A DNA stretch of 58,997 bases from JAGPUQ01 sp041594335 (GCA_041594335.1 JBFHML010000009.1:1-58997); one strand, 5' to 3'; positions 35,090-43,379 are shown, numbered from the stretch's first letter. Notes: generated by a model from the sequence alone, not told the origin. Program-made: numbers and translations.

Positions 35090-36196
35090 TCAGGCGTCCT
35101 CCGCGCGCAGCGGGGAAAGGGCAAAGCCCGCGGCGCAGTCGGCCACCGCCGCGCCCGCGAGATCGCGGGCCAGGTCGATTCCGCCGGCCATCAGGGCCAG
35201 GGTGCGGGCCTCACGCAGGTATTTCTCCAGCGGCAGATCTTGCATGAAGCCCTGACCGCCGAAAATCTGCAGCGCATTGGGGGCCACGAACATGCCTGCC
35301 TCGGCCGCTTCGACAAAGGCGGTGGCCGCCGCGTCGGCGAAGGGGAGCCCGGTGTCGGCGCGCCAGGCGGCTTCCTGCACCAGGATGCGGCTGGCATCGA
35401 CGGCACTGTGCATGTCGGCGATCAGAAAGGCCAAGGCTTGATGGTGGGCGATGGGCTTGCCGAAGGCGACCCGCTGCAGTGCGTATTCGCGGGAGGTTTC
35501 CGCTGCCGTGCGCATGAGGCCGGTCAGCAGCGCCGCGGTATAGAGGCGCCAGCGTGCCAGGGCTCGCGCGGCACCGGCCGGATTCTCCCAGTGCGCGCTC
35601 AGTGGCGCGTTCTCCAGCACCAGCTCTGCCGCCCCCGCAGCGCGCAGGCCACTGCCCTTGACCGGCGTCAGTCGGAAGCCGCTTTCGATCACCGCGGCGC
35701 CCTGGGTGTCCAGGATGACCAGCAGGTCGGCCTTTGCGGCCGGCACCCAGGGCAGGGTGCCGGTGGCGCGGCTACCCTGGATCAGCGGGCATAGCCGTCC
35801 CGGCCGTTCGCTGTCACCCCATACCACCAGAGCACGCGCCGCGGTCGCTTCGAGCAATGGCAGGGCATAGCGGGCCAGCGCGGCTTCACCCCCGAGCTCT
35901 GCCAATGGATAGAGTGCCGGGCCCAGCGCGTCGAGCGCCAGGGCGGCGCCGGGATCCGCGGCGCCCAATTCTTCCAGTACCACGGCCTTGGCCTGTGTGC
36001 CGAGACCAGCACCGGTCAGGGATTCGGGCAGCTCCATTCCCGCTAGGCCCAAGGCGGCGTATTCGGCTCGTACCGGGTCGGCCACGGCGCCCGCGGCCTC
36101 GAATTCCCGGTGGCGCGCGCCGAGTACCGTCGCGCTAAATTGACGCACTTGGTCCTGCAGCAGGACCAGTTCTTCTGGGAGCGTGAGATCGAACAT
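35090..36196 (-). CDS. Acyl-CoA dehydrogenase-like subunit lacking the catalytic Glu
   Basis: 368 residues from MFDLTLPEELVLLQDQVRQF at 36196 (the frame runs back to 36292). The fold is recognisable from YALQRVAFGKPIAHHQALAF and QIFGGQGFMQDLPLEKYLRE. The middle MTEPGAGSD segment is replaced by ARALVVWGDSERPGRLC. The Glu of the C-terminal EGT motif is Ala337 (LALMAGGIDLA), and the alternative Glu of isovaleryl-type enzymes is also missing (ARWRLYTAALLTG). It is thus probably the structural/FAD-sharing half of a heteromer with the next gene, which starts one base later. Confidence 0.85.
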   Translation of the reverse strand: MFDLTLPEELVLLQDQVRQFSATVLGARHREFEAAGAVADPVRAEYAALGLAGMELPESLTGAGLGTQAKAVVLEELGAADPGAALALDALGPALYPLAELGGEAALARYALPLLEATAARALVVWGDSERPGRLCPLIQGSRATGTLPWVPAAKADLLVILDTQGAAVIESGFRLTPVKGSGLRAAGAAELVLENAPLSAHWENPAGAARALARWRLYTAALLTGLMRTAAETSREYALQRVAFGKPIAHHQALAFLIADMHSAVDASRILVQEAAWRADTGLPFADAAATAFVEAAEAGMFVAPNALQIFGGQGFMQDLPLEKYLREARTLALMAGGIDLARDLAGAAVADCAAGFALSPLRAEDA

Positions 36197-36210
36197 GTCT
36201 GGCGCCTGTT

Positions 36211-37023
36211 TCAGCGGCCGCGGAACACCGGCTCGCGGCGTTCGGCAGTGGCTTTGATCCCTTCCTTGGCGTCCTCGGTCTGCAGCAGCCATTCCTGTTC
36301 GGCCAGCTCGCGATCAGTCGCCGCCCGCACGCGCTCGGCCAGCCCCATGCGCAGGGTGGCACGGATTGACTGCACGGCGAGCGGGGCTGAGCCGGCGATC
36401 TCTGCCGCCAGCTCCCGGGCCGCGGCCAGTACTTCGTTCCTGGGGACCAGCAGATCGGCGAGTCCCCAGGTATAGGCCTGTTCGCCCCCGATGCGGCGTC
36501 CGGTGTAACACATCAGGTGGGCTCGCTGCTGGCCGATCAGCGCCGGCAGCGTGTGGGTGAGGCCGAACCCTGGATGAAAGCCGAGGCGCGAGAAATTGGC
36601 GCTGAACCGGGCTTCCGGGCAGGTCACCCGGAAATCGCCGACCAATGCGAGCCCCAGGCCGCCGCCGATGGCGGCGCCTTGCACGGCGCAGACCACAGGT
36701 TTGCGATTGCCGAACAGGCGTACCGCCTCCTGGTACAGGCGCCCGGAGCGCCGCTTGAAGGCGGAGTCGCCGTCACGCTTCGCAGTATCTTGATCGAGGC
36801 GGGTCCCACCGCCGAAATCAGCGCCTGCACAAAAGGCGCGGCCCTCGGCGCCCAATACCAAGGCTCGGCACTCGGACAAGGTGTCGAGCTCCGCGAAGGC
36901 CCGGGCGATGGTTTGGATGAGTTCGACATCGAAGTAATTGAACGGCGGACGGCGAATGATGAGGGTCGCCACCCCGGCATCCAGGGTGACCCCGAGGTCT
37001 GGGTAGTTGCCGCTGACGGCCAT
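36211..37023 (-). CDS. Enoyl-CoA hydratase/isomerase family protein, atypical active site
   Basis: 270 residues of crotonase fold: CAGADFGGG and AAIGGGLGLALVGDF form the oxyanion/CoA region, LGFHPGFGLTHTLPALIG the following helix. Both hydratase Glu residues are absent: by alignment to rat crotonase, Glu144 is Gly124 and Glu164 is Phe144. It is therefore unlikely to be a classical hydratase. Isomerase, hydrolase, C-C lyase or other crotonase activities remain possible. It is first in a minus-strand operon and ends 14 bp before the dehydrogenase-like start. Confidence 0.85.
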   Translation of the reverse strand: MAVSGNYPDLGVTLDAGVATLIIRRPPFNYFDVELIQTIARAFAELDTLSECRALVLGAEGRAFCAGADFGGGTRLDQDTAKRDGDSAFKRRSGRLYQEAVRLFGNRKPVVCAVQGAAIGGGLGLALVGDFRVTCPEARFSANFSRLGFHPGFGLTHTLPALIGQQRAHLMCYTGRRIGGEQAYTWGLADLLVPRNEVLAAARELAAEIAGSAPLAVQSIRATLRMGLAERVRAATDRELAEQEWLLQTEDAKEGIKATAERREPVFRGR

Positions 37024-37137
37024 CTGCCCTCCCCTGATTGTTGTTTGTCCCGAGTCTAAAACAAATGATCGCGGTGTGGGTGTATCGCGACCCTTTGCGC
37101 ATAATGCGTCGCCGAGAGGTGGTATGAGGGAAAAGAG

Positions 37138-37977
37138 ATGACTGCAGATCAGATAACGCCCCCTGACGGTGGATCGGGTCGTTTTGCACGGGATACGCAG
37201 GTCCGGCGCGTCGCCGAGTGGGTTTGGGAGGGTGAATTCTCGCCGTCCTGGAATATCGGTCAGGCACCCAATGGCGGCTACGCGCTGGCGGTCGGTGCCC
37301 GGGCGTTGGCGGCGGCGCTACCGCACCCCGACCCCATGGTGGTGACCGCCTATTACTTACGGCGCCCGGCCCCGGGTCCGGTGCGTTGCGAAGTAGAGCC
37401 GCTACGGATCGGCAAGGCCACCTCCAGCGCCATGGTGCGCATGCAGCAGGATGGCGCTACTGTGATCCAGCTGCTCGGCACCTGCAGTGATCTGGCGGCT
37501 AACCGTGGTGTCAATCATTGCACGGTGCCGGTACCTGAGATGCCCGGGTATGCGCACTGTCTCGATATCCCCAAGGCGGACAATATCCCCATGCACCGCC
37601 AGCTGGTGCAGCGCATGGTGCCGGAGAATGTGCGTGCGCTTGCGGGGGCGCTGACAGATAGGGCGCGATGGCTGGGCTGGACTCAGTTCGCTGACGGCGC
37701 GCCGATCGACCTGTTCGGATTGTTGCTCTTCGCCGATGCCATGCCGCCGCCGGCCTTCGCCTTGTACGGGGCCGAGGGCTGGGTGCCAACGCTGGAGCTG
37801 ACCGTGCAATTACACGCACACCCCGCGCCCGGACCGTTGCGCTGCTGTTTCGAAACCCCGCTGATCACCCAGGGCGTGGTGGACGAAGATGGCTGGTTGT
37901 GGGACAGCCAGGATCGGTTGGTGGCGCTGGTGCGACAGACTGCGAAGGTGCGCCCGCGGCCGGTGGCGGGCGTTTGA
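37138..37977 (+). CDS. Acyl-CoA thioesterase, double-hotdog family
   Basis: 279 residues. WNIGQAPNGGYALAVGARAL is the signature of the 4HBT_3/TesB-like thioesterase family, with YYLRRPAPGPVRCEVEPLRI the first hotdog and LELTVQLHAHPAPGPLRC the second. It would hydrolyse an acyl-CoA to free acid and CoA in the cytosol. It is divergent from the crotonase-dehydrogenase operon across 114 bp; GAGAGGTGG lies upstream of its ATG and a CATAAT -10-like box near 37100. Linkage suggests it releases an end product or relieves CoA trapping in the same pathway. Confidence 0.82.
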   Translation: MTADQITPPDGGSGRFARDTQVRRVAEWVWEGEFSPSWNIGQAPNGGYALAVGARALAAALPHPDPMVVTAYYLRRPAPGPVRCEVEPLRIGKATSSAMVRMQQDGATVIQLLGTCSDLAANRGVNHCTVPVPEMPGYAHCLDIPKADNIPMHRQLVQRMVPENVRALAGALTDRARWLGWTQFADGAPIDLFGLLLFADAMPPPAFALYGAEGWVPTLELTVQLHAHPAPGPLRCCFETPLITQGVVDEDGWLWDSQDRLVALVRQTAKVRPRPVAGV

Positions 37978-38034
37978 CAGCTTTTCGGACCCGACCGACC
38001 ATGGTGACTGCGCTACAGCAGCGGGGAGGGAGTG

Positions 38035-38346
38035 ATGAGTGCGGCGAAGGTGACCATCGGCTCCTACTTGCTGGGGTTTCTCGGTATATGCGCGTGGGCC
38101 GCCTGGTCCGATCCCAGTCTAGGTGGGTTTCTGGTAGCGCTGCGCGAGCCCTGGGGGTTGGTGGTCACGTTGGATTTTGTGTTTGGCTGCCTGTTGCTGG
38201 CCTGGATCATCTATTTTTTGGAGGGATCGATAGCCACAGCGCTCCCCTGGGTGGTCGCGCTCTTTATCATGGGCAATATCATTGGCGCGATCTACTTGCT
38301 ACTGCGATTGGACCGTATCCGCCGGCGGTTGGCGCCGCAATCATGA
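38035..38346 (+). CDS. Small three-helix membrane protein, unknown
   Basis: 103 residues from the ATG at 38035 behind GGGGAGGGAG. Three hydrophobic segments: VTIGSYLLGFLGICAWAAW, LVVTLDFVFGCLLLAWIIYF and ALPWVVALFIMGNIIGAIYL, then a basic tail (RLDRIRRRL) that should lie in the cytoplasm. I do not recognise the family. The thiamine-binding-like gene follows 48 bp downstream. Confidence 0.7.
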   Translation: MSAAKVTIGSYLLGFLGICAWAAWSDPSLGGFLVALREPWGLVVTLDFVFGCLLLAWIIYFLEGSIATALPWVVALFIMGNIIGAIYLLLRLDRIRRRLAPQS

Positions 38347-38394
38347 CGTTGCCGCCGGGGACGCAGTGGGAAGCCACCGACGAGGAGAGAGGTT

Positions 38395-38700
38395 ATGCAT
38401 GTCCATGTCGACTTTTGTCTGATTCCACTGGGCGGCGACCTGTCGGTTGCCGCAGAGGTCGCCGAGTGCCAGCGGGTGCTGGCCGCGGCAGGGCTGCAGC
38501 CGCGCTTGCACGCTTACGGTACCAACGTCGAGGGCGAATGGGATTCGGTGATGGCCGCGATCAAGGAATGCCATCGGCGGGTGCACGACATGGGCCGTGC
38601 GCGTATTTCTTCGACCCTGCGGGTCGGAACTCGCACCGACCGCGATCAGAGCCTCGCCGACAAGGTGGCGCGGGTCGAACGTCTGCTCGCGCGGCCTTGA
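38395..38700 (+). CDS. MTH1187-family thiamine-binding protein
   Basis: 101 residues. MHVHVDFCLIPLGGDLSVAA and LQPRLHAYGTNVEGEWDSVM are the YqgV/MTH1187 signatures of a tetrameric ferredoxin-like fold that binds thiamine or an HMP-like ligand. Cellular role is not firmly known; thiamine salvage is usually proposed. It is followed 43 bp later by tusA. Confidence 0.87.
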   Translation: MHVHVDFCLIPLGGDLSVAAEVAECQRVLAAAGLQPRLHAYGTNVEGEWDSVMAAIKECHRRVHDMGRARISSTLRVGTRTDRDQSLADKVARVERLLARP

Positions 38701-38743
38701 AGGGGGCGACGCCCGCCGACCACCTGGGCCCTCCGGAGTACTA

Positions 38744-38995
38744 ATGGCCACTGCTGCCGAAGAACCGCCGTTCCATCGTTTGGTGGATGCCCGAGGGTTG
38801 CGGTGCCCAGAGCCCGTCATGCTACTGCACAATGCCGTACGCCAATTGGCGCCGGGCGAAGTGGTCAAGCTGATTGCGACCGATGCCTCGACGCAGCGTG
38901 ATGTCGTTAAATTCTGTGCCTATTTGGGCCACGATCTAGTGGCCCAGGAGGTGGCTGGGGAAGAGTACTGTTATTTTATCCGCCGCGGCGGATGA
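38744..38995 (+). CDS. tusA: TusA-family sulfur carrier protein
   Basis: 83 residues from the ATG at 38744. DARGLRCPEPVMLLHNAVRQ carries the CPxP motif; its Cys accepts persulfide from IscS. TDASTQRDVVKFCAYLGHDL completes the family pattern. It relays sulfur to 2-thiouridine synthesis at tRNA position 34 and to molybdopterin. The palindrome ATCCGCCGCGGCGGAT (38978-38993) overlaps the last codons, with a second GCCGCGGCGG copy just after; it may act as a 3' hairpin but has no T tract. Confidence 0.9.
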   Translation: MATAAEEPPFHRLVDARGLRCPEPVMLLHNAVRQLAPGEVVKLIATDASTQRDVVKFCAYLGHDLVAQEVAGEEYCYFIRRGG

Positions 38996-39024
38996 ACGCC
39001 GCGGCGGCGGGATAGAACCGCGGC

Positions 39025-39723
39025 TCAGGAGTCGGCGAGCAGGGCGATGGCCTCCATCGCCTCTGGATCCCGGGCCTTGATCTTGTTGGCGATGTGATGC
39101 TGGAAGTAGTAGCGGAAATCCAGGTGGTCCTCAGCCACGAACAGGCTGTGGTCCCCGGGCAGCACGGGAGTTTCCCGGACCTTCTCCGGGTCGACGATCA
39201 TGCCCTGGATGGTGCCGTCGAACAGAAGCCGCCAGCTCACGACTTCGCGCAGGCTCAAGGTTTTGAAACCGTCACCGGAAAAGACCGCATGGGTGCCGAT
39301 GGTGTCGGGGATTTCCTGCACCGGCTCGTCGCCTTGGTCACAGACGTAATCGTAGTATTCGGCGGCGGCTTCCAGCTCCATCACCTTGTGAATCGGCGCT
39401 TCGTCGAACATTTCGTCGATCCCCGGATCGTAATAGCCTTCCCAGCGACCGTTCAGGGGATCGCTGATTTCCGGGCAAGCGGTAAGGGTATTGAGCCAAG
39501 GTACCAAGCCGACGACATCGCCGTCGGCGCGCAGCGCCCAGCAGAGGATCTTGATGCTGAACAGGCGGTCCGGGTGGGTTTCGTTGGAATACAGCATTTC
39601 CATGCCGTCGAGCTCTGGGGCGAGGCGAATGAAACGGTGGTTGAACGGATGCGAATAGGGTTGGCGGCTGAAGAGGTCGATGACGTTGTCGGAGCGGAGA
39701 GGAGAGTCGTCGGGAACGCGCAT
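39025..39723 (-). CDS. Conserved protein of unknown function
   Basis: 232 residues, acidic, soluble, no signal peptide or membrane segment. Notable segments are YSHPFNHRFIRLAPELDGME, PWLNTLTACPEISDPLNGRW and HLDFRYYFQHHIANKIKARD. I do not recognise a domain. Codon use and base composition match the neighbours, and the clean frame with few alternatives supports a real gene. It lies 53 bp or more from the divergent epmC gene and ends in the tusA/unknown convergent gap. Confidence 0.75.
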   Translation of the reverse strand: MRVPDDSPLRSDNVIDLFSRQPYSHPFNHRFIRLAPELDGMEMLYSNETHPDRLFSIKILCWALRADGDVVGLVPWLNTLTACPEISDPLNGRWEGYYDPGIDEMFDEAPIHKVMELEAAAEYYDYVCDQGDEPVQEIPDTIGTHAVFSGDGFKTLSLREVVSWRLLFDGTIQGMIVDPEKVRETPVLPGDHSLFVAEDHLDFRYYFQHHIANKIKARDPEAMEAIALLADS

Positions 39724-39845
39724 AAGTCACTCCTGTCGATGGTTCGCGGCAAAGCCGTTCGGCTTTCTAGCTGTGAGTGGCACGATCACAACCATCGAGG
39801 GCTAAAGTACCCGTGAACGGCTACGAGCACAATAGTCGGCGTGCG

Positions 39846-40424
39846 ATGCTGTCCGGGGCGACGTGTGGTGGGGTTCGCGGGGACGGTTGGGGGCACCACA
39901 GCGCCGATGTGGAGCGGATCTTCGCCGCGTGCTTTGAAGCCGACTGGTCGACCCGATTGGAGGGAGGCGCAACGGAGCCCTTGTACCTCCCGGCAACGGC
40001 GAACGCCCCGGCTCGACTTTGTTATCGAGCCGATTATTTCGCCAGCGCTATACATGAAACCGCCCACTGGTGTATTGCCGGCCCTGCGCGGCGGCGGTTG
40101 ATCGATTTCGGTTATTGGTACCACCCGGATGGTCGCGATGCCGATGCCCAGCGCGCGTTCGAGGCAGTAGAAGCCCGCCCGCAGGCGCTCGAGTGGGTGT
40201 TTTCGGTGGCTGCCGGGTATCGCTTCCGTCCCAGCGCCGACAACCTCCACGGCAGTGGCGCCGGCGATGATTTCGGTGCGCGGGTCGCGAGGGCGCTCCA
40301 TGATCTACTCCGCCAGGGACTGCCCCCCCGCGCGCAACGATTTGCCGATGCGCTGAGCCAGTTTTACGGTACCCCGGGTTGGCGCGACCCCAGCCTTTAC
40401 CCCGCGTGGAGTTGGGTGAGATGA
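39846..40424 (+). CDS. epmC: Elongation factor P hydroxylase
   Basis: About 192 residues. EPLYLPA, ASAIHETAHWCIAG, RRLIDFGYWYHPDGR, RPQALEWVF and SADNLHGSG are the conserved EpmC blocks; the His/Glu residues in HETAHW are the probable metal ligands. It hydroxylates the beta-lysylated Lys34 of EF-P. The start is uncertain: the frame extends to a GTG at 39777, and another GTG at 39813 has a GAGGG upstream; family length favours a start near 39846. The stop overlaps the pdxB ATG by four bases. EpmA and EpmB are not here. Confidence 0.88.
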   Translation: MLSGATCGGVRGDGWGHHSADVERIFAACFEADWSTRLEGGATEPLYLPATANAPARLCYRADYFASAIHETAHWCIAGPARRRLIDFGYWYHPDGRDADAQRAFEAVEARPQALEWVFSVAAGYRFRPSADNLHGSGAGDDFGARVARALHDLLRQGLPPRAQRFADALSQFYGTPGWRDPSLYPAWSWVR

Positions 40425-41515
40425 AGATCATCGCCGACGAGAACATGCCATTGGTCGAAGAGCTGTTCGGTCCGTATGGCGAGGTCCATTTCCTATCGGG
40501 GCGCGCGATCACGCCCGCGATCGTGCGCGACGCCGAGGTGCTGCTGGTGCGTTCGGTGACCCGTGTCGACCAGGCGCTCTTAGCCGGTAGCGCGGTACGC
40601 TTTGTCGGGTCGGCGACGAGTGGGTGTGACCATGTCGATCGCGCCTGGCTGGCGCGCACCGGCATTCACTTCTCCCATGCACCTGGTTGCAACGCGGGCG
40701 CTGTCGTGCAGTATCTGCTGTCGGTCTTTTGTGTCCTGCGCCCCCAGTGGCGGGACCTTACTGTTGGCATTTTGGGCTGTGGTGCTGTGGGGGGGCGTTT
40801 GCGCGGCCTGTTGGAGGCGCTGGGTGTGCGCTGCCTGGTGCGGGATCCGTTACTGCCGACACTGCGCGGTGGTGTGGGCTTGGCGGAGCTGCTCCGCGGT
40901 GCCGATATCCTCTGCCTGCACGTTCCACTTACCCACCGGGGCCCTTACGCCACCTACCATCTACTCGATGGCGAGCGCCTGGCGACACTCAAGCCCGGCA
41001 GTTTACTGATCAATGCTGCTCGCGGTGCGGTGATCGACAACGCAGCGCTGAGACGTTTGTTGACCGACGGGCGCAAGCTGACCGTGGCGTTGGATGTCTG
41101 GGAAAACGAACCGGAGATTGACTGGGAACTTTGGCGCCTGGTGGATCTGGGTACCCCGCATATCGCCGGCTACAGTCGCGAGGGGCGCGAAAACGGCAGT
41201 CGCATGGTGTATCGCGCGTTTTGCGCTTGGCGGGGGCTGCCGGAAGTCGAGCGGTGTGATGACCCACAGCGCGTCCTGTGCCCCACGAGAACCGGTGAGC
41301 CCTTGGCCGAGGCCGTGCTGGGCAGCTTCGATGTCCGCCAGGAGGCAGACCGCATGGCAAGGGTGCTGGCTGGCGGCAGCGCGATTGGCACGGCTTTCGA
41401 TGCGCTGCGGCGTAGCTGTCCGGAGCGGCGTGAATTCGAACACTTTCGGGTAATCAGCGGTGTCGGGCCAAAGATCGGTCGGGATCTCCGCGCGCTGGGT
41501 TTTGCTGTCGACTGA
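40421..41515 (+). CDS. pdxB: Erythronate-4-phosphate dehydrogenase
   Basis: 364 residues from the ATG at 40421, which overlaps the epmC stop (ATGA). FVGSATSGCDHVDRAWL and HFSHAPGCNAGAVVQYLLSV are PdxB-specific. The NAD loop is GILGCGAVGGRL. Catalytic Arg and His lie in INAARGAVIDN and TPHIAGYSREGR. It makes 2-oxo-3-hydroxy-4-phosphobutanoate in DXP-dependent pyridoxal phosphate synthesis, a gene mostly confined to gammaproteobacteria. It is convergent with alaA, 9 bp apart. Confidence 0.95.
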   Translation: MKIIADENMPLVEELFGPYGEVHFLSGRAITPAIVRDAEVLLVRSVTRVDQALLAGSAVRFVGSATSGCDHVDRAWLARTGIHFSHAPGCNAGAVVQYLLSVFCVLRPQWRDLTVGILGCGAVGGRLRGLLEALGVRCLVRDPLLPTLRGGVGLAELLRGADILCLHVPLTHRGPYATYHLLDGERLATLKPGSLLINAARGAVIDNAALRRLLTDGRKLTVALDVWENEPEIDWELWRLVDLGTPHIAGYSREGRENGSRMVYRAFCAWRGLPEVERCDDPQRVLCPTRTGEPLAEAVLGSFDVRQEADRMARVLAGGSAIGTAFDALRRSCPERREFEHFRVISGVGPKIGRDLRALGFAVD

Positions 41516-41524
41516 CGTCCGGCC

Positions 41525-42742
41525 CTATCCGGCGCGCAATCGTTCCAAGAAGTGCTCGAAACGATCCATGGCGTTGTTGAGTTCATCCAATTTGGGCAGG
41601 AACACGATACGAAAATGCTGGGTATCGAACCAGTTGAAGGCCGTGCCCTGAACCAACAACAGTTTTTCTTGGAGTAAGAGATCCAGCACGAACTGTTCGT
41701 CGTCCGCAATGGGGTAAATCTCGGGGTCGAGACGGGGGAACAGGTAGAGTGCGCCGCGAGGCTTGACACAGCTCACGCCGGGTAGGGCGTTGAGCCGTTC
41801 CCAGGCCAGATCCCGCTGCTGATGAAAAAGCCCGCCGGGGTGCACCAGATCTTCGATCGTCTGCCGCCCGCCCAATGCGGTTTGGATGGCATACATGGCC
41901 GGGACGTTCGCGCAGAGGCGCATCGAGGCCAGCATCTCGATGCCTTGCAGGTAACCCCGAGCGCGATGTTTGGCGCCGCTGGCAATCAGCCAGCCGGAGC
42001 GAAAACCGGCCAGCCGATAGTTCTTGGACAGACCATTGAACGTGATGCAGAGAACATCCTCGGAGAGCGACGCCAGGGGTACGTGAATTGCCTCGTCGTA
42101 GATGATGCGATCGTAGATCTCGTCGGCGAACAGGATCATCTGATGGCGGCGGGCATGTTCCGTCAGCGCTCGCAGCAACGCCTCACTGTATACGGCCCCG
42201 GTGGGGTTGTTCGGGTTGATGACGACGATGCCGCGGGTGCGCGCGCCGGTTTTGGCTTCAATATCGGCGAGGTCCGGCTGCCAATCATTGGCTTCATCGC
42301 AGCGGTAATGCACTGGCTTACCACCGGCGAGGGTGACGGCGGCGGTCCACAGCGGATAGTCGGGCGCCGGCACCAGGATCTCGTCACCTGGATTCAACAG
42401 TGCCTGCATGGCCATGACGATTAATTCGCTGACCCCGTTGCCCAGGATGATGTCCTCGACATCCACGCCGGGAATCCCTTGGAGTTGGCAGCGCTGCATG
42501 ATGGCCTTGCGGGCCGCGAAAATGCCTTTGGAGTGGCTGTAACCCTGAGCTTCGCCGAGATTGCGGATCACGTCTTGGATGATCTCGTCGGGGGCTTCGA
42601 ATCCGAACGCTGCCGGGTTGCCGATGTTGAGCTTGATGATGCGGTGCCCTTCCTCCTCCAGTCGGTGGGCATGATCCAGCACCGGGCCGCGGATGTCGTA
42701 GCAGACGTGTTCGAGTTTGGCGGATTTGTGATAGTGCAGCAT
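41525..42742 (-). CDS. alaA: Alanine aminotransferase (AlaA)
   Basis: 405 residues, class I/II PLP enzyme. The opening KSAKLEHVCYDIRGPVLDHA is AlaA-specific. VINPNNPTGAVYS and FADEIYDRIIYD bracket the cofactor site, and the Schiff-base Lys is in FNGLSKNYRLAGFRSGW. It transfers the glutamate amino group to pyruvate. Just upstream GGCGCTT/AAGCGCGCC (42765-42783) forms a small hairpin near the start, and a TACAAT -10-like box is read on the minus strand at 42785-42790. Confidence 0.93.
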   Translation of the reverse strand: MLHYHKSAKLEHVCYDIRGPVLDHAHRLEEEGHRIIKLNIGNPAAFGFEAPDEIIQDVIRNLGEAQGYSHSKGIFAARKAIMQRCQLQGIPGVDVEDIILGNGVSELIVMAMQALLNPGDEILVPAPDYPLWTAAVTLAGGKPVHYRCDEANDWQPDLADIEAKTGARTRGIVVINPNNPTGAVYSEALLRALTEHARRHQMILFADEIYDRIIYDEAIHVPLASLSEDVLCITFNGLSKNYRLAGFRSGWLIASGAKHRARGYLQGIEMLASMRLCANVPAMYAIQTALGGRQTIEDLVHPGGLFHQQRDLAWERLNALPGVSCVKPRGALYLFPRLDPEIYPIADDEQFVLDLLLQEKLLLVQGTAFNWFDTQHFRIVFLPKLDELNNAMDRFEHFLERLRAG

Positions 42743-42831
42743 GACGCGGCTCGGAAACCTGGATGGCGCTTAAAAAGCGCGCCATTGTAGCGTAAATTAG
42801 TCGGCATCCTACTGATTTTGGGGGTATCGTG

Positions 42832-43233
42832 ATGAGTGATTGGAAAGAGAAAGGCGACGATTACTGGCGCGAGCAGTTAACCCCGGAGCAGTTCGAGGTC
42901 TGCCGCCGCAAGGGCACTGAGCGGCCGTTCACCGGGGCCTATAACGACGAGAAGCGGCCCGGGACCTATCACTGCGCCTGTTGTGGTGTTGCATTGTTCA
43001 GCTCTGCGGCGAAATATGATTCTGGTAGTGGCTGGCCGAGCTTCTTCGAGGCGCTGACCGAGGAGCGCGTTGCGGAGGAGGTGGATACCAGTCGCGGGAT
43101 GGTCCGTACCGAGATTCTATGCGCGCAATGCGGTAGTCATCTCGGCCATGTATTTCCGGATGGTCCGGCGCCAACCGGCCTGCGCTACTGCGTGAACTCG
43201 TTGTCGCTCAAGCTTGAGCCGAAATCTTCGTGA
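42832..43233 (+). CDS. msrB: Peptide-methionine (R)-S-oxide reductase
   Basis: 133 residues. Two zinc CxxC pairs (CACC, CAQC), substrate loop SGSGWPSFFEAL, and the catalytic Cys in GLRYCVNSLSL. It repairs methionine-R-sulfoxide in proteins, using thioredoxin. ATG at 42832 is preferred to the GTG one codon before. A weak promoter TTAAAA-17-TAAATT lies at 42770-42798. It is divergent from alaA and upstream of the tRNA-Glu/Gly unit. Confidence 0.95.
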   Translation: MSDWKEKGDDYWREQLTPEQFEVCRRKGTERPFTGAYNDEKRPGTYHCACCGVALFSSAAKYDSGSGWPSFFEALTEERVAEEVDTSRGMVRTEILCAQCGSHLGHVFPDGPAPTGLRYCVNSLSLKLEPKSS

Positions 43234-43251
43234 TTTGAGTGCACAGCGTGC

Positions 43252-43281
43252 TTGACACTTTTGGTGGGCAGTCCCTAGAAT
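43252..43281 (+). promoter_or_regulatory. Promoter of the tRNA-Glu/tRNA-Gly unit
   Basis: TTGACA (43252-43257), 18-bp spacer, TAGAAT (43276-43281), then the GC-rich discriminator GCGCGAC. This is a strong stable-RNA-type promoter 22 bp before the tRNA-Glu 5' end. Confidence 0.85.
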
Positions 43282-43303
43282 GCGCGACTCTCGCGAGCAC
43301 AGA

Positions 43304-43379
43304 GTCCCGTTCGTCTAGAGGCCTAGGACACCGCCCTTTCACGGCGGTAACAGGGGTTCGACTCCCCTACGGGACGCCA
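43304..43379 (+). tRNA. tRNA-Glu(TTC)
   Basis: 76 nt with encoded CCA. Acceptor stem GTCCCGT/ACGGGAC, anticodon stem-loop CCGCC-CTTTCAC-GGCGG (anticodon TTC), T arm AGGGGTTCGACTCCCCT. It is followed 28 bp later by tRNA-Gly. Confidence 0.98.

Noticed and set aside
33911..35794. Long 627-codon open frame on the plus strand
   Set aside because: Antisense to the two acyl-CoA dehydrogenase genes, whose motifs are unambiguous; long shadow frames are expected at this GC content.
38978..38993. Palindrome ATCCGCCGCGGCGGAT at the tusA stop as an intrinsic terminator
   Set aside because: No T run on either strand; simple GC-rich self-complementarity is common here.
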